From Ardenticatena sp. (GTDB taxonomy: Bacteria > Chloroflexota > Anaerolineae > Ardenticatenales > Ardenticatenaceae), in the NCBI GenBank assembly GCA_015487975.1, contig WFOS01000053.1:1-46833 (forward strand): 46,833 nt of DNA, in the 5' to 3' direction. This document shows, piece by piece, positions 8,245 through 16,690 of this stretch; within the stretch, counting starts at the first letter, position 1; the number at the start of each line of letters is the position of its first letter. The notes below the pieces were generated by a model, which was not told the DNA's origin, did no database searches, and worked only from the letters and a program-made list of their open reading frames with translations. Both the position numbers and the translations under genes were made by a program.

Positions 8245-8337
8245 GGGCTTCTTCTACGAGAACACTGGCAGTATAGGCAGGGAATGTGCGCTAGGCGGAA
8301 TGAATACCGAAGCATACCTGGCAGCACGAGCTGCGGC

Positions 8338-9033
8338 TTACTCGTTCGGCAAATCGACTTCTTCCAGTGTAATCAGCCCTTTCTTCAGCGCATAGAGGGC
8401 GGCTTGCGTGCGGTTATTGAGATTCAGCTTGCGGAAAAGGTTCGAAAGCTGATTTTTGATTGTTTTTTCGGAGCGTCCCAGGTAATTGGCAATCTCCTGA
8501 TTGCTCCACCCTTGCGCCACTGCTCGCAAAAGCAGCACTTCGCGCTCATCCAGCACGATGTCGTCCACTGTCTGCTCGGTAATATCTTCCCGTGCGACGT
8601 GGGCATGGCGTTGGCGGCCACGGAACAGGTTGATGACTTTGTGCGCTAGCTTGGTGTCGAGAATGACGTCGCCACCGATGACTGCCCGAATCGCGGTCAC
8701 CAGCTGGCTGATGTCGCTGTTCTTCAAAAAATATCCTTTGGCGCCAGCACGAATGGCTTCGAGCATCTGTTCATCGTCTTCGCTCATGGTGAGGATGATA
8801 ATGTGTGGTGGGTTGGCCATTTGCATGATTTGGCGGGTGGCATCCACACCATTCAGATAGGGCATGTTGATGTCCAGAATCGCCACATCGGGCTTGTATT
8901 GACGTGTCAACTCAACGGCTTGCTGCCCATCAGCGGCTTCGGCCACAATCTCGAAATCTGGCTCTGCATTCAACACCTGCGCCAGTGCCTGCCGCAATAC
9001 CGTATGGTCATCGGCAATCAGCAATCGAATCAT
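8338..9033 (-). CDS. NarL/FixJ-type response regulator
   Basis: A 231-aa transcription factor. The receiver domain (about 1-120) has the acidic pair at Asp8/Asp9, phospho-acceptor Asp54 in AILDINMP, the conserved Thr in IILTMSE and Lys104 in YFLKNSD. A linker of about 35 residues leads to a LuxR-type helix-turn-helix (about 165-225) with GWSNQEIANYLGRSEKTIKN. GGGAGG upstream of the ATG supports the start. No histidine kinase is adjacent, so it is an orphan here; the partner must be elsewhere. Confidence 0.93.
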   Translation of the reverse strand: MIRLLIADDHTVLRQALAQVLNAEPDFEIVAEAADGQQAVELTRQYKPDVAILDINMPYLNGVDATRQIMQMANPPHIIILTMSEDDEQMLEAIRAGAKGYFLKNSDISQLVTAIRAVIGGDVILDTKLAHKVINLFRGRQRHAHVAREDITEQTVDDIVLDEREVLLLRAVAQGWSNQEIANYLGRSEKTIKNQLSNLFRKLNLNNRTQAALYALKKGLITLEEVDLPNE

Positions 9034-9080
9034 CCCCTGCCTCCCTCACGTTTCCGAATTTCGGTTGTCCCCTGCCGCGT

Positions 9081-9110
9081 AGTATACGCCAGAAAGGTGA
9101 AAAGCTTCAA
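9081..9110 (-). promoter_or_regulatory. Candidate promoter of the response regulator gene
   Basis: On the minus strand, TTGAAG and TATACT are separated by 18 nt, ending about 48 bp upstream of the start codon. The -10 is a good match to consensus. Confidence 0.5.
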
Positions 9111-9240
9111 TATGCCGAAAGTCCTAATTTCGACGGTTTCGCATAAGAACAGCGGACAATCGCCGAAAAGGGCAAAAGTCCTGTAAAAATAGGTAGGAAG
9201 TCCTCTTCCATTTGTTGAAAAATCTGCGTATGCTGGCAGC

Positions 9241-9258
9241 GTCCACTGACAAGTGGAC
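9241..9258. repeat. Short perfect hairpin upstream of the 122-aa gene
   Basis: GTCCACT (9241-9247) and AGTGGAC (9252-9258) pair perfectly around a 4-nt loop, 42 bp before the downstream start codon. There is no T tract, so it is more likely an operator or leader hairpin than a terminator. Confidence 0.45.
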
Positions 9259-9300
9259 CAACGCAGTCAAACGGGGACAGCCGTCGAGGACCGGTAGCAG

Positions 9301-9669
9301 ATGAAGCAACGCAACCCGCTCTTGAACGAAGCCATCATCGACCAATGCTTCCTGATGAGCGTCGCTGCCTATATGGAAACATTGCCGCCGGACGAAGCAG
9401 CCAACATCGAACAGCAGGTGCATCTGCTCCTCCCATTGCAGCAACATCTGTCCCCGTCTGATCAACTTACCGTCATGTCGCTGTTGTGGGAGCACGAAGG
9501 CTCATTGCTGGAACAAGCCTACCGCCTCAAAGAAGACCTCAAACGATGCCTGCGGTATGGCTGCGACGACCTCCAAAGCCTGCACACGTTGCTCTCGCAA
9601 CACCAACGGGATGCCTGGCGGACACCGTTGCATGCATTGCTGGAACGGGTCATCTATCCCGCCGCCTGA
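9301..9669 (+). CDS. Hypothetical protein, 122 aa
   Basis: The family is not recognised. The product is soluble-looking and predicted largely helical, Leu/Gln-rich (for example QQVHLLLPLQQHL), with no signal peptide, membrane segment or metal motif. It contains two cysteines. It is divergent from the response regulator across a 267-bp gap holding a promoter for that gene and a small hairpin. The Shine-Dalgarno is weak (GGACCGGTAG), which lowers certainty about the start. Codon use is like its neighbours. Confidence 0.6.
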   Translation: MKQRNPLLNEAIIDQCFLMSVAAYMETLPPDEAANIEQQVHLLLPLQQHLSPSDQLTVMSLLWEHEGSLLEQAYRLKEDLKRCLRYGCDDLQSLHTLLSQHQRDAWRTPLHALLERVIYPAA

Positions 9670-9720
9670 GCGATCCTAAGAAATCGCTCGGTCTCGGACA
9701 CTTCCGCTCCATTCATTGTA

Positions 9721-9729
9721 TGCTACAAT
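9721..9729 (+). promoter_or_regulatory. Candidate extended -10 promoter of mazG
   Basis: TGC followed by TACAAT (9724-9729) forms an extended -10 motif about 25 bp before the mazG start. No good -35 is visible. Confidence 0.4.
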
Positions 9730-9753
9730 GCAGCCGAAGGAGGGGAAGGCACG

Positions 9754-11088
9754 ATGGCACACATTACGATCCTTGGTCTGGGGCCGGGCGATTTTTCGTT
9801 GCTGACGCTGCGTGCGCATGCCCTGTTGCAAGACACAGATGAGCTCTGGTTGCGAACACGCCACCACCCTGTTGTCGATAAGTTGCCAGCCCACATTCGT
9901 GTTGCCTCATTCGATGATTTGTACGAACAGGCCACGGATTTCGCAACACTCTACGACACAATTGCTAGCCGCGTGCTCGACTTGGGGCGTCGCCCGGAAG
10001 GGGTGGTGTATGCTGTCCCGGGGCATCCCTGGGTAGGCGAATTGACGGTGCGCTTGATTGCCCAGCGTGCTGCCGACGAGCGTATTCCTGTGCACATCGA
10101 ACATGGGCTCAGCTTTATCGAACCCACATTGGCGGCTTTGCAGGTTGACGCACTCGACAACATCCAATTGTGCGACGCTACTACCTTTGCAGCACGCTAC
10201 GCGCCTCCATTCGAGCCTGATCGCCCCGCTTTGATTGCCCAAATTTACAATCGGCTTGTTGCTTCCGAAGTGAAGGTGCTTTTGCTGGATCTGTATCCCG
10301 CCGACCATCCTGTCACGTTGGTCGATGCGGCTGGTACAGCCCACGAATCTGTCGTGAGCATGCCCCTCTACCAACTCGATCATCGCGATGATTGGGCACT
10401 CCTCAGTTCGCTCTATGTGCCGCCTTTGAACAAACCGGCCTCGTTGACGGCATTGATGGACGTGGTCGCGCATTTGCGTGCCCCCGATGGCTGTCCTTGG
10501 GACCGCGAGCAAGACCATCGAACATTGCGCCCTTACTTGCTGGAAGAGGCCTATGAAGTTCTTGAAGCGCTGGACCGCGATGATGTGCATGCCTTGCGCG
10601 AGGAGTTGGGCGATTTGGTGTTGCAAGTGGCGCTCCACGCCCAAATTGCGACTGAATATGGTGAGTTTACCATCGCTGATGTGTTGGCCGGGCTGATCGA
10701 AAAACTGATTTACCGGCATCCCCATGTGTTCGGCGATCGAACGGTTCAATCGGCGCAAGAGGTGTTGCAAAATTGGGAAGCGCTCAAATCAGCCGAAAAA
10801 GCAGCACGTGGTGAAACGAACAGCAATCCCGACCCCTTCGAGGGTATTCCTGCCGCGCTGCCGGCGCTGGCCAAGGCGCAAAAAGTCGTCAAACGGTTGC
10901 GGGCATTGGGGGGCACGCTGCCTGCTGCGGAGGATGCATGGGCTGCGTGGCGTGCCGACCCATCAGCCAAAACGTTGGGGGCACTGTTGCTAGCGCTGGC
11001 TGCCGAAGCGCGTGACCAGCATGTTGACGCTGAAACGGCCTTGCGCGAAACCTTGACTCGCTGGATGGACCAGGCGCGAGAGGTCTAA
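9754..11088 (+). CDS. mazG: Tetrapyrrole methylase-MazG fusion (nucleoside triphosphate pyrophosphohydrolase, YabN type)
   Basis: A 444-aa two-domain protein. Residues about 1-225 are a SAM-dependent tetrapyrrole (corrin/porphyrin) methylase-like domain, starting with ITILGLGPGDFSLLT. Residues about 232-340 are a MazG domain with CPWDREQDHRTLRPYLLEE and the Mg-binding pairs in LLEEAYEVLEAL and LREELGDLVLQV. MazG hydrolyses NTPs to NMP and PPi and is linked to house-cleaning of aberrant nucleotides. The methylase-MazG arrangement is that of Bacillus YabN. AAGGAGGGG lies 7-15 nt before the ATG. It is convergent with scpB (15-bp gap). Confidence 0.93.
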   Translation: MAHITILGLGPGDFSLLTLRAHALLQDTDELWLRTRHHPVVDKLPAHIRVASFDDLYEQATDFATLYDTIASRVLDLGRRPEGVVYAVPGHPWVGELTVRLIAQRAADERIPVHIEHGLSFIEPTLAALQVDALDNIQLCDATTFAARYAPPFEPDRPALIAQIYNRLVASEVKVLLLDLYPADHPVTLVDAAGTAHESVVSMPLYQLDHRDDWALLSSLYVPPLNKPASLTALMDVVAHLRAPDGCPWDREQDHRTLRPYLLEEAYEVLEALDRDDVHALREELGDLVLQVALHAQIATEYGEFTIADVLAGLIEKLIYRHPHVFGDRTVQSAQEVLQNWEALKSAEKAARGETNSNPDPFEGIPAALPALAKAQKVVKRLRALGGTLPAAEDAWAAWRADPSAKTLGALLLALAAEARDQHVDAETALRETLTRWMDQAREV

Positions 11089-11103
11089 ATGCCGTACGTT
11101 GTT

Positions 11104-11796
11104 TCACGCATTCGACGAGGAGACTTCGTCCTCCTCGTTTTCATGTCTGCTCAGAGGGGCTTGCTCGTTGGGCACTTGTCCAAACAATGCTTCGGCTTCT
11201 TCTGAATCCAGCGGCGGCAATTCGTCCAGGCTTTTCAATCCAAAGTATTCCAGAAAGCGGAATGTGGTGCCGTAGAGAATGGGGTGCCCAACTGTGTCTA
11301 GCCGTCCTACTTCTTCAATCAGTTCGCGAGCAAGCAAGGTGCGCAACACGCCCGAACTTTGCACGCCGCGAATGTCATCGATTTCGGCGCGGGTGATGGG
11401 TTGGCGATAGGCGATGATAGCCAGCGTTTCCAGAGCGGCTTTGGAAAGCTTGGTGGACAAATCCAACCCCAAAAAGCGTTCCACGGCGAGGGCGTACTCG
11501 GGCGCAGTCACCATGCGCACCCGTCCACGTGCACGTTGCAGGCGCACACCGCGCGTTGCCAGCGCTGCTTCCAGCGCATCCAGCCCGGCTTCGACCTGAG
11601 CGGGCGTGCCGCCAACAGCACGTGCCAGTGCGTCCAGATCGACCGGTGCATCGGCGACGAAGAGGATCGCTTCCAGCCAGGGTGCCAATGCCTGCGCATC
11701 GTCCACTGGCACAGGCGACGGCTCGCCAGCACGAGGCGTTTCGGCTACACTTTCGTTGTCTGTTCGATGCGATTCGACAGGAGGTGTTTCACTCAT
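11104..11796 (-). CDS. scpB: Segregation and condensation protein B
   Basis: A 230-aa ScpB, the winged-helix kleisin-interacting subunit of the SMC-ScpA-ScpB condensin. The core starts at LEAILFVADAPVDLDALA after an acidic, low-complexity N-terminal extension of about 38 residues. It continues through LETLAIIAYRQPITRAEIDDIRGV and ILYGTTFRFLEYFGL, which are characteristic. The C-terminus is acidic (ENEEDEVSSS). scpA is not in the window. The only good ATG is at 11796, whose codon overlaps the start codon of the divergent secreted-protein gene; its own Shine-Dalgarno (AGTGGA) is weak. Confidence 0.93.
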   Translation of the reverse strand: MSETPPVESHRTDNESVAETPRAGEPSPVPVDDAQALAPWLEAILFVADAPVDLDALARAVGGTPAQVEAGLDALEAALATRGVRLQRARGRVRMVTAPEYALAVERFLGLDLSTKLSKAALETLAIIAYRQPITRAEIDDIRGVQSSGVLRTLLARELIEEVGRLDTVGHPILYGTTFRFLEYFGLKSLDELPPLDSEEAEALFGQVPNEQAPLSRHENEEDEVSSSNA

Positions 11797-12334
11797 GCGT
11801 TATCCACTTTTGGCGTTTACGTTGCTTGTGTTGGCGTCGTTGGCATGTGGGTTGCCCAACCCACTGGCGTCCAAACCAACCCCGCAACCGACAGTGCCCG
11901 TTTCGGAAGAAGCCGCCCAGCGTGCTGAATCCAAATTGCAAGCTGCAGCAACACAGGTTGCCGGCGGCACTGTCGAAATGACATTGACCGAAGAAGAATT
12001 GACGTCATTGGTGGTGTATCGGCTTGGCGACCAATTACCGCTTGAAAACCCCGTCATTCGTCTTCAGGATGGCCGTATTCGCGCCGAAGCCACCATGCGT
12101 ATCAAAGGACTATCACAACAGGCCGTCATCATCATCGTTCCTGCTGCCGTGGACGGCACGTTGCAACTGACGGTCGAAGAAGCCAAAATTGGCTTACTCT
12201 CGGTGCCCGAAGATGTCTTGGACACTATTCTCCGTGAGATCGAAAACGCTATTACCAATGCGCAGAGCGTCTACATCGAAGATGTCCGGGTGGAAAACGG
12301 AACGCTCTCCGTGCGCATGCAAGTGCAGAACTGA
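11795..12334 (+). CDS. Putative secreted or lipoprotein of unknown function
   Basis: A 179-aa protein with an N-terminal signal sequence (MRYPLLAFTLLVLASLACG) whose Cys18 may be a lipidation site; the -3 residue is Ser, so the lipobox is not ideal. The mature part starts with a Pro/Thr linker, then an alpha/beta region with VEMTLTEEELTSLVVYRL and a C-terminal strand-rich end (VYIEDVRVENGTLSVRMQV). It resembles small Chloroflexi surface proteins but no family is named. AGGAGG at 11779-11784, inside scpB, is 10 nt before the ATG. The start codon overlaps that of scpB on the other strand. Confidence 0.75.
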   Translation: MRYPLLAFTLLVLASLACGLPNPLASKPTPQPTVPVSEEAAQRAESKLQAAATQVAGGTVEMTLTEEELTSLVVYRLGDQLPLENPVIRLQDGRIRAEATMRIKGLSQQAVIIIVPAAVDGTLQLTVEEAKIGLLSVPEDVLDTILREIENAITNAQSVYIEDVRVENGTLSVRMQVQN

Positions 12335-12344
12335 GTCGCCTGGC

Positions 12345-12485
12345 TCATCGAGGGAGTAACAAATACGTTGCAAGGAACGTGTACGCCAGGATGAACAGAA
12401 CGACTGCCAACACGCCGAGCATGTTGGCGCGGGTCGTTCCGGCTGCACCTGTGCGGCCAACCTGCAATGATTCGCGTTCGCTCAT
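12345..12485 (-). CDS. Small single-span membrane protein (46 aa)
   Basis: A 46-aa product with a polar N-terminus (MSERESLQVGRTGAAG) and one hydrophobic helix (about residues 22-44, LGVLAVVLFILAYTFLATYL). GGGAGG precedes the ATG by 8 nt, a strong ribosome-binding site. It begins 14 bp after the stop of the WecA/TagO-like gene, so it is the last gene of that operon. Function is unknown; small membrane proteins in such positions often modulate a neighbouring membrane enzyme, which is inference here. Confidence 0.7.
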   Translation of the reverse strand: MSERESLQVGRTGAAGTTRANMLGVLAVVLFILAYTFLATYLLLPR

Positions 12486-12499
12486 GCTTGTATCCTCCC

Positions 12500-13519
12500 T
12501 CATGTCGTCATGGACTCGCGACGTTCCAGCCAGAGGATAGCGCCAATTGTCAAAAGCGCCAGTATGCCCGCTAGCACATACGCTGTTGTGCGGCTGCTGA
12601 CGCTGACGTAGATCGAGAGCCCGCCGCCCGCGCATCCCAACAAATAGAGCAAGAGGACCGCTTCGCGGCGTGTCCAGCCCATGCGCACCAGGCGGTGCGA
12701 AAGGTGATCTTTCCCCGGTGTGGTGAGTGGGTTTTTGCCGCGTCGTAGCCGCGAAATGAAGACCAGCGTTGTGTCGAAAATTGGCACGATGAGTACCAAC
12801 GGGGGTACCATCCACGTGACCCACGGTACGTTGGTGGGAAAGCGCAATTTGATGCCTAGCACTGCCAGGACAAACCCTAGGAAGAGGCTGCCGGCATCGC
12901 CCATGAAGATGCTGGCGCTGCTGAGCCGGAAATTGTGGCGTAAAAACCCGATGCACGCGCCGAGTGTTGCCGCTGCCATTGCCCCAACAAGATACTGTCC
13001 ACTCAACGCCGCCAGCAGAAGAAAATAGGCCGCGGCGACAGCCGCCACCCCGCTGGCAAGCCCATCCATGTTGTCCAGCAGGTTGAAGGCATTGGTGATG
13101 CCAACAATCCAGAGCAAGGTGATGGCAACATCACCCCACGCTGGCAGGAAAGGCAGTTGCACCTGAATGCCAGCCATGATGAGCATCATCGCCGCCGCAA
13201 GTTGCGCTGCCATCTTGGCATAGGCGTGCAGGTTGCTACGGTCGTCCCATGCACCCCATAGGACGATCCAGGTGGCACCTACCAGGACGGCTGCCGTTTC
13301 GACAATGAAACGTCGTTCACCCCAGGCCAGCAGCGACAAAAGCACACCTGCGTAGATGGCAATGCCTCCCAGCAGTGGAATGGGCGTCGCGTGGAGTTTG
13401 CGTGCCGAAGGGCGGTCAACCATTCCCAAACGCACAGCGACACGTTGCATGACGGGGGTGCCTGTGAATGCAAGCAACAACGCTGTGCCAAAAATCAGCA
13501 ACAAATTCCCAGTTGGCAT
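12500..13519 (-). CDS. Undecaprenyl-phosphate N-acetylglucosaminyl/sugar-1-phosphate transferase (WecA/TagO/MraY family)
   Basis: A 339-aa polytopic membrane enzyme that starts a glycan by moving a UDP-HexNAc phosphosugar to undecaprenyl phosphate. Diagnostic motifs are GAWDDR (loop 2 Asp pair), NAFNLLDNMDGLA, IFMGDAGSLFLGF and the cytosolic KDHLSHRL, which is the GT4 His-rich loop. About ten transmembrane segments are visible. It follows the O-antigen ligase/TPR gene with only 2 bp between them and precedes the 46-aa membrane protein. It probably supplies lipid-linked sugar for the ligase upstream and perhaps for the WecG/TagA-like enzyme at 5.3 kb. Confidence 0.93.
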   Translation of the reverse strand: MPTGNLLLIFGTALLLAFTGTPVMQRVAVRLGMVDRPSARKLHATPIPLLGGIAIYAGVLLSLLAWGERRFIVETAAVLVGATWIVLWGAWDDRSNLHAYAKMAAQLAAAMMLIMAGIQVQLPFLPAWGDVAITLLWIVGITNAFNLLDNMDGLASGVAAVAAAYFLLLAALSGQYLVGAMAAATLGACIGFLRHNFRLSSASIFMGDAGSLFLGFVLAVLGIKLRFPTNVPWVTWMVPPLVLIVPIFDTTLVFISRLRRGKNPLTTPGKDHLSHRLVRMGWTRREAVLLLYLLGCAGGGLSIYVSVSSRTTAYVLAGILALLTIGAILWLERRESMTT

Positions 13520-13521
13520 CC

Positions 13522-16500
13522 TTAGCCTCCACCAGCCTGGCTTTGCAACTGATTGACGAGTTGTTGCAAGGCAGGACGGTCGCGTTCGGGGGCGCGTTGT
13601 AGCGCTTCCTGCGCATGGCGCAACGCGCTTTGAATGTCACCGATTTCCTGGTAGAGCACAGCAAGATTACGGTGGGTGATATAATCGTTGGGACGGATCT
13701 CCAACGCTTTCAGATTGGCTTGAATCGCGCCTTGTATGTTGCCCAAACGGCGTTCGGCAACACCTAGCCCGCTCCACGCTTCGATGTTGCGTGGATTCAA
13801 GTCAGTCGCCTTCTGGTAGGCCTCACGCGCTTGTTCCCACTCGTTTTGTTGGGCGTAGTACGATGCCAGCAAGATATACGTCTGATCGAAGGCGTTGTCG
13901 AGCGAAAGTGAATGCTGAATGCGTTCATACGCACCTTCCAGGTCGCCCTGCTCGAGCGCCAACGATGCCCAATCGTTCCAGAGCGAAGCGTTGTTCGGCG
14001 CGAGTTCCAATGCCTTTTGATAGTATTCGTCCGCCTGAGCCAGATGCTGCTGGCGTATTTGTGGGTTCGTTTCCATGCGAGCCCAGGCGCGGTGCAAGCT
14101 GGCCAGGTTGCGCCAGTGGTCCATGTTGAGCGGGTTCGTCTCTGCTGCTTCTTGCAGCACATCTTCTGCTAGTTGCACGTACCGTTGCTGTTCTTCGGGA
14201 TTTTGTGAAGCCTGCGCACGATTCAAGTACACGCGCCCCAAATTCAGGAAATAGCGGTCTTGATGGGGTTGCAGATCGAGCGCACGGCGGTGCAGAACAA
14301 TCGCCGCGTCCCATTGCCCGGAACGTTCGTAGGCCTGTGCCTGTTTGGCGAAAACATCGGCCCGCGACACGTTCAGGTTCGTGGTAACGATGATGGGAAT
14401 GGGAAGCAACAACAGCACGGGATACCCCCATGCAACAAGCGCCCTGGCTGACGAAACTCGCGCGGGCAGAGGGTCGCCGTAGAGCAGGACCAGCCCCCCC
14501 AACCCAATCAGCGTGAAGGTCCAGACGTAGAAAAGCGTGACGGTGTTGGCCAGGTGCGCCACCATGTTTTCGAGTTCGTTGGGAGTGATCGAGCCGTTGG
14601 TTGAGGGACGCCACGTCACCCAGCCATAATGGACCAAGAAGTAGAAGACCGACAGCGTCAGCGAAATGGCAGCGAAGACCCCCAGGCGCTGGAGCCATTG
14701 CCCGGAACGTCCCTGCTCGAACGCCGATTCAGCGACCACCACCAGCGCGGCAAAAATCCACGTGCTGGCAAGGAGGTAGAAACGCACCCATCCGCCCTGG
14801 TTTTCCACGGTGATGAGGTCGAACATAAGCGTCGAGAGGATGAGCGCGACCATCACACTCAGCCCGAGCAGAGTTGGTGTGATGCTGGACGGGGCACGTG
14901 GGGCGGCTTTCGATTTACGCCGTCGGCGACTCCGCCTTTCGCGCGGGGGTGAAGTATCGAGCACAGCGCTGTTTGGCACCCATTGCGCCCCCGCGACGAC
15001 GGCGAGCGCTGCATAGGTCCAAAAGTGGAGTTTGGTGGCGGCAATGGCAATCCCGAAGTGAATTTCGACAAAATGCGCCATGAGCGCCGCCAGCAGAGCA
15101 ATCAGTACCAGGCTGTGGGGATGCTCTGCCACAATGGCGTCGTGGTCTTCTTTGAGCGTGGCAAGCGCGTACACCATGAGGTAGAGCACCATGCCAATCG
15201 CAATGCCTGTGGGCATGGCGACCCCCGAAAGGGCAAAGCTCCCCGTAAGCAGGTACGGAGTGAGCCAGCCAAGCACCCCGCCGGCAACCCACAGGCCAAT
15301 GTAAAGCCAGTGCTGCCAGCGTGTGCGAATCAGCCCCAGCCATTTGAGCAAGTAGTAGAACAACGAGGCGAAGAGCAGGAGCTGGACCGCAAAGCCAATC
15401 ACCCCGCGCATGGCGAGCGCATCGAACGTTTCGTTGTGTGAACGGTCGGGCGAGGCATTGCGGTTTTCCAACTGGGCAAGGTCGGGCTTGTAATGCTGTG
15501 GATACATCACGTAGAGCGTTTCATCGCCATAGCCGATGAGCGTGCGCATAGGGTCGGCGGCGAGCAGATCGAGCACACCTTCCCAAATCAGTAGACGCAC
15601 GCGCCCGGTGCCGCTTTCGGTTTCAAACACGCGCCCCAAACGTCCAATGTAGGGTGCATCGCGCAGGTCGGCGAGTGGGCTGTTGGGAAGGTTGAAGACG
15701 ATGAGGAAAGCAATGCCGAAAACCGCTGCGGCGATGGTGGCGAATGAGGCTGTCAGCCGCTGGCGGCGTGATTTGAGGTGCAACGCCCCGACCAGGGCAA
15801 AGAAATAGAGCCCTACCGCCAACCCAATCATGGGGCCGCGGCTCTGGCTGTACAGAATCGTTAGGCCTTGAATGACCAACAGGAATAGGTATGCGCCGAG
15901 CAGCAGAGAAGCAGGAAGTGTCGCTTCATCATCCTCATCATCGCGCAAGAGCCGCCCAGCATGTTCGATGATTTTGGCGATGGTGAAAGGGACCACCATG
16001 ATGAGGTACGCGGCGATGAAAATGGGGTTACCAGCCACACTGCTCACACGTTTGGTAACATCCCCCCCCCATGGCAACGGGTCGAGCCCGAAATGTTGAA
16101 TGATGCCGTAAATGGCTGCGGGGGTACTTGTGAGCAACACCACCGTGATGAGCCGCCCCATCTGCTCGCGACGTCGCAGGATGAGGTAGATGAGCAGGAA
16201 AATGAGCATGTACGAAAGATTGCTGTAAGCCCCTTGCCGTCGAATGTAGGCGCCCCAGAAAGAAATTCGCGGACTGACACTCCACAACGTCGTGAGCAGA
16301 TAGACAAGCACCATGCCTGCCCATGGGAGCACCAGCGGCTGTTTCCAGAAGGGGTGCTCATCATCCCAGGAAAATGCTTGCCGCCCACGTTCTATCGCCC
16401 AGATGATGCCCAGCGCCAGCATCACCAGGACAATCGAACGTAAGAGCGGGATTTTGTCTTCTTCGAAGACGCGTTCGTCGTATACATTGAAGAAGAGCGG

Positions 16501-16572
16501 CACGACGATCAGTGCCGCCAGCCAGGCGCTTTCGATACAACGTTCAGCAAGACGCGACAATCGGGTTTCCAT
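13522..16572 (-). CDS. O-antigen ligase/polymerase-like membrane protein with C-terminal TPR repeats
   Basis: A 1016-aa protein. Residues about 10-520 contain many transmembrane helices and the Wzy_C/O-antigen-ligase region, with SQSRGPMIGLAVGLYFFAL and a periplasmic loop carrying NRNASPDRSHNETFDALAM. Further helices lie near 560-715. Residues about 740-1010 are tandem tetratricopeptide repeats (for example GQWDAAIVLHRRALDLQPHQ and IEAWSGLGVAERRLGNIQGA). Such proteins polymerise or ligate lipid-linked glycans; the TPR part presumably docks a partner outside or inside the membrane. It is the first gene of a three-gene operon. A short basic stretch (RERRSRRRRKSK) marks a cytosolic loop. Confidence 0.88.
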   Translation of the reverse strand: METRLSRLAERCIESAWLAALIVVPLFFNVYDERVFEEDKIPLLRSIVLVMLALGIIWAIERGRQAFSWDDEHPFWKQPLVLPWAGMVLVYLLTTLWSVSPRISFWGAYIRRQGAYSNLSYMLIFLLIYLILRRREQMGRLITVVLLTSTPAAIYGIIQHFGLDPLPWGGDVTKRVSSVAGNPIFIAAYLIMVVPFTIAKIIEHAGRLLRDDEDDEATLPASLLLGAYLFLLVIQGLTILYSQSRGPMIGLAVGLYFFALVGALHLKSRRQRLTASFATIAAAVFGIAFLIVFNLPNSPLADLRDAPYIGRLGRVFETESGTGRVRLLIWEGVLDLLAADPMRTLIGYGDETLYVMYPQHYKPDLAQLENRNASPDRSHNETFDALAMRGVIGFAVQLLLFASLFYYLLKWLGLIRTRWQHWLYIGLWVAGGVLGWLTPYLLTGSFALSGVAMPTGIAIGMVLYLMVYALATLKEDHDAIVAEHPHSLVLIALLAALMAHFVEIHFGIAIAATKLHFWTYAALAVVAGAQWVPNSAVLDTSPPRERRSRRRRKSKAAPRAPSSITPTLLGLSVMVALILSTLMFDLITVENQGGWVRFYLLASTWIFAALVVVAESAFEQGRSGQWLQRLGVFAAISLTLSVFYFLVHYGWVTWRPSTNGSITPNELENMVAHLANTVTLFYVWTFTLIGLGGLVLLYGDPLPARVSSARALVAWGYPVLLLLPIPIIVTTNLNVSRADVFAKQAQAYERSGQWDAAIVLHRRALDLQPHQDRYFLNLGRVYLNRAQASQNPEEQQRYVQLAEDVLQEAAETNPLNMDHWRNLASLHRAWARMETNPQIRQQHLAQADEYYQKALELAPNNASLWNDWASLALEQGDLEGAYERIQHSLSLDNAFDQTYILLASYYAQQNEWEQAREAYQKATDLNPRNIEAWSGLGVAERRLGNIQGAIQANLKALEIRPNDYITHRNLAVLYQEIGDIQSALRHAQEALQRAPERDRPALQQLVNQLQSQAGGG

Positions 16573-16625
16573 GTGTTTCCCTGCTGCTCATAGTTGGTTG
16601 AGAAGACACGACAAAAGCATCCCAC

Positions 16626-16654
16626 ATCTTAATGAAGAGCAAACAAGAATGCAA
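16626..16654 (-). promoter_or_regulatory. Candidate promoter of the O-antigen ligase operon
   Basis: On the minus strand, TTGCAT and TAAGAT are separated by 17 nt. The -35 hexamer begins just after the terminator hairpin of the preceding Nudix gene, so termination and re-initiation are packed together. Confidence 0.4.
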
Positions 16655-16655
16655 A

Positions 16656-16684
16656 GCCCCAGACCTTTTTCGGGCGTCTGGGGC
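16656..16684 (-). terminator. Rho-independent terminator of the second Nudix gene
   Basis: A 9-bp GC-rich stem (GCCCCAGAC with GTCTGGGGC) around an 11-nt loop, followed on the minus strand by TTTGCATTCTT. It lies 6 bp after the stop codon. Confidence 0.7.
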
Positions 16685-16690
16685 ATCGTC

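Noticed and set aside
9668..9689. A GAGCGAT/ATCGCTC hairpin at the stop of the 122-aa gene as a terminator.
   Set aside because: The stem is only 7 bp, overlaps the stop codon and has no T tract.
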